A model generated the notes under the pieces. That model did not search any database. It had not been told where the DNA came from and saw only the letters and a program-made list of their open reading frames with translations. Shown piece by piece: positions 5,473 to 6,517 of a stretch of DNA of 6,517 nucleotides. The translations under genes and the position numbers were made by a program. Origin of the DNA: Betaproteobacteria bacterium (GTDB taxonomy: Bacteria; Pseudomonadota; Gammaproteobacteria; Burkholderiales; Casimicrobiaceae); assembly GCA_025355395.1 (NCBI GenBank), contig JANXZT010000053.1, positions 1-6,517 on the forward strand, given 5' to 3'. How positions within the stretch are numbered: position 1 is the stretch's first letter; the number at the start of each line of letters is the position of its first letter.

Positions 5473-5856
5473 ATGGATTCGATCCACCAGGAAATGACGA
5501 TCGGTGCAGCGCCTGCTCGCGTGCATGCCGCGCTTACCGACGCCCGCGAGTTCGCCGCATTGACCGGCGCGCCTGCCACCATCGATCCCATCCCCGGGGG
5601 CGCCTTTTCGTGCTTCGGCGGCATGATCGAAGGGCGCTTCCTCGAAAGCTCGCCACAGCGGATCGTGCAGGCGTGGCGGGTGGCCAACTGGCCGGGCGGA
5701 TGCTATTCGATCGTCACGTTCGGATTACAGGGCGATGGCGCTTCCACGCGCCTGATCCTGGACCACGCCGCGTTTCCCGACGACGAGCGCGCGCATCTCG
5801 AGGGCGGCTGGGGCAAGATGTATTTCGAGCCGCTGAAGCGCCATCTCGAGACCTGA
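5473..5856 (+). CDS. SRPBCC (AHSA1/START-like) domain protein
   Basis: A 127-residue single-domain protein of the SRPBCC helix-grip fold, which encloses a hydrophobic cavity for small ligands. It begins IHQEMTIGAAPARVHAALTD, the usual first strand and helix, followed by the FAALTGAPATI segment, GGAFSCFGGMIEGR, the RIVQAWRVANWPGGCYSIV strands, and a C-terminal helix with GGWGKMYFEPLKRHLE. This closely fits the small AHSA1-type family annotated only as SRPBCC domain-containing protein; neither ligand nor reaction is established for it. The length is complete for this subtype. GAGGA at 5458-5462, ten bases before the ATG, supports the start. It is flanked by a broken relative on the opposite strand and by bactofilin 124 bp downstream. 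An inverted repeat just upstream may be its operator. No regulator of the ArsR type, a common partner of such genes, is in the window. Confidence 0.88.
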   Translation: MDSIHQEMTIGAAPARVHAALTDAREFAALTGAPATIDPIPGGAFSCFGGMIEGRFLESSPQRIVQAWRVANWPGGCYSIVTFGLQGDGASTRLILDHAAFPDDERAHLEGGWGKMYFEPLKRHLET

Positions 5857-5896
5857 GCGAGACCTGACGGCATCGGGCACAGGGTCGCGATTTGTA

Positions 5897-5925
5897 TTGC
5901 GCAATCCGTTGGAGAAGGCAATAAT
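5897..5925 (+). promoter_or_regulatory. Possible promoter for bactofilin
   Basis: TTGCGC (5897-5902) and AATAAT (5920-5925) are spaced by 17 bases, with the -10 matching consensus at five of six and the -35 only at three of six. The -35 lies within a perfect 10-bp palindrome, ATTGCGCAAT (5896-5905). This lies in the 124-bp gap before the bactofilin ATG, consistent with separate transcription from the SRPBCC gene. The match is modest. Confidence 0.35.
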
Positions 5926-5980
5926 GACATCGTCATGCCTGTGACACCGTTATTCACGCCCTCCACCGGAAGGAGTCGTC

Positions 5981-6517
5981 ATGCTCAATTTCAACCGCGG
6001 TCCTGGCAGTCCCGACCCCAAAGATGCCGGCAAATTTGCGCTTAAGCCGGCGCTCTACGAACCGCCCGCGAACAACCCCGCACCCGGAGGCGCGGCGCGC
6101 CCCGCGGCGAATGCGGGCAACGTGGCCAGTCCGGCGCCCGCTCCCGCCGCGCGTGAGGTAACAGCTCCCGCGGCCGTGACGACGCAAGGCAGTGGTGTGG
6201 CGTCCGCATCCGCAATCGGTGAAGTCAATCCGGGAAGCAAGCTCGCCGTCGGCATCAACATCAAGTTGAGAGGTGTCGAGATCTCGGATTGCGATGCCCT
6301 GGTTATCGAGGGGCTGGTCGAAGCGACGGTCCATAGCAAGATGATGGAGATCGCGAAGCCAGGAAAGCTGACCGGAACCGCCAACATCGATATCGCCGAA
6401 ATCCATGGTGATTTCTCGGGTGAGTTGACGGCGCGCACGCGGCTCGTCATCCATGGCACCGGTCGCGTGTCCGGCACCATCCGCTACGGCAAGCTCGTCG
6501 TGGCCGAAGGCGGCGAG
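5981..6517 (+). CDS. Bactofilin (polymer-forming cytoskeletal protein), C-terminus cut by window edge
   Basis: A frame open to the window edge gives 179 residues. Bactofilins polymerise without nucleotides into membrane-associated filaments that help place cell-wall, stalk, motility or polarity proteins. Residues 1-80 form a Pro/Ala-rich low-complexity tail. The bactofilin (DUF583) beta-helix starts at about residue 86 with SKLAVGINIKLRGVEISDCD and continues through EGLVEATVHSKMMEIAKPG, the IAEIHGDFSGELTARTRLVI repeat and GRVSGTIRYGKLVVAEGGE. The successive short hydrophobic strands with Gly turns are the expected repeat pattern. AGGAG at 5971-5975, five bases before the ATG, is a strong ribosome site. 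Only the last part of the domain and any C-terminal tail (roughly 10-50 residues by family habit) should be missing. No peptidoglycan peptidase (LytM) gene, a frequent bactofilin neighbour, is seen on this side. Confidence 0.93.
   Translation, partial: MLNFNRGPGSPDPKDAGKFALKPALYEPPANNPAPGGAARPAANAGNVASPAPAPAAREVTAPAAVTTQGSGVASASAIGEVNPGSKLAVGINIKLRGVEISDCDALVIEGLVEATVHSKMMEIAKPGKLTGTANIDIAEIHGDFSGELTARTRLVIHGTGRVSGTIRYGKLVVAEGGE

Noticed and set aside
5924..5936. Hairpin ATGAC-ATC-GTCAT as a terminator after the SRPBCC gene
   Set aside because: The stem is only five pairs, is AT-rich and has no T-run after it; it lies nearer to the bactofilin promoter region than to the SRPBCC stop.

Overview
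This is a GC-rich bacterial window with G or C at most third codon positions. The set of families (3-hydroxybenzoate/gentisate catabolism, a DUF3365 heme-type sensor protein, DUF2127, dodecin, bactofilin) and the form of the aromatic genes suggest a betaproteobacterium, probably Burkholderiales. That placement is an inference from family memory, not from a marker gene.

Left part (1-1448), minus strand: the first 108 residues of a membrane-anchored DUF3365 (Tll0287-like) protein cut by the window edge, then a four-helix DUF2127 membrane protein. A gene-free stretch of about 350 bp separates DUF2127 from the divergent plus-strand genes and carries a cluster of TCCGGA sites. Middle part (1449-5183), plus strand: dodecin, a small flavin-storage protein; a 205-bp spacer with two perfect palindromes; gentisate 1,2-dioxygenase; 3-hydroxybenzoate 6-hydroxylase; and a lipoprotein of the alpha/beta-hydrolase fold with a full Ser-Asp-His triad. 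Right part (5184-6517): a decayed minus-strand SRPBCC/AHSA1 fragment, an intact plus-strand SRPBCC/AHSA1 gene, and the start of a bactofilin cut by the right edge.

The two aromatic enzymes form a short pathway: 3-hydroxybenzoate is para-hydroxylated to gentisate, and the gentisate ring is then opened to maleylpyruvate. The genes that usually finish the route (maleylpyruvate isomerase, fumarylpyruvate hydrolase), a transporter and a regulator are not in this window, so the module is split or continues elsewhere. No insertion sequence, CRISPR array, tRNA or rRNA was recognised. I see no clear novel multi-gene system. The observations most worth a second look are the SRPBCC pseudogene beside an intact relative, the palindromes before the gentisate dioxygenase, and the lipoprotein hydrolase following the aromatic pair.
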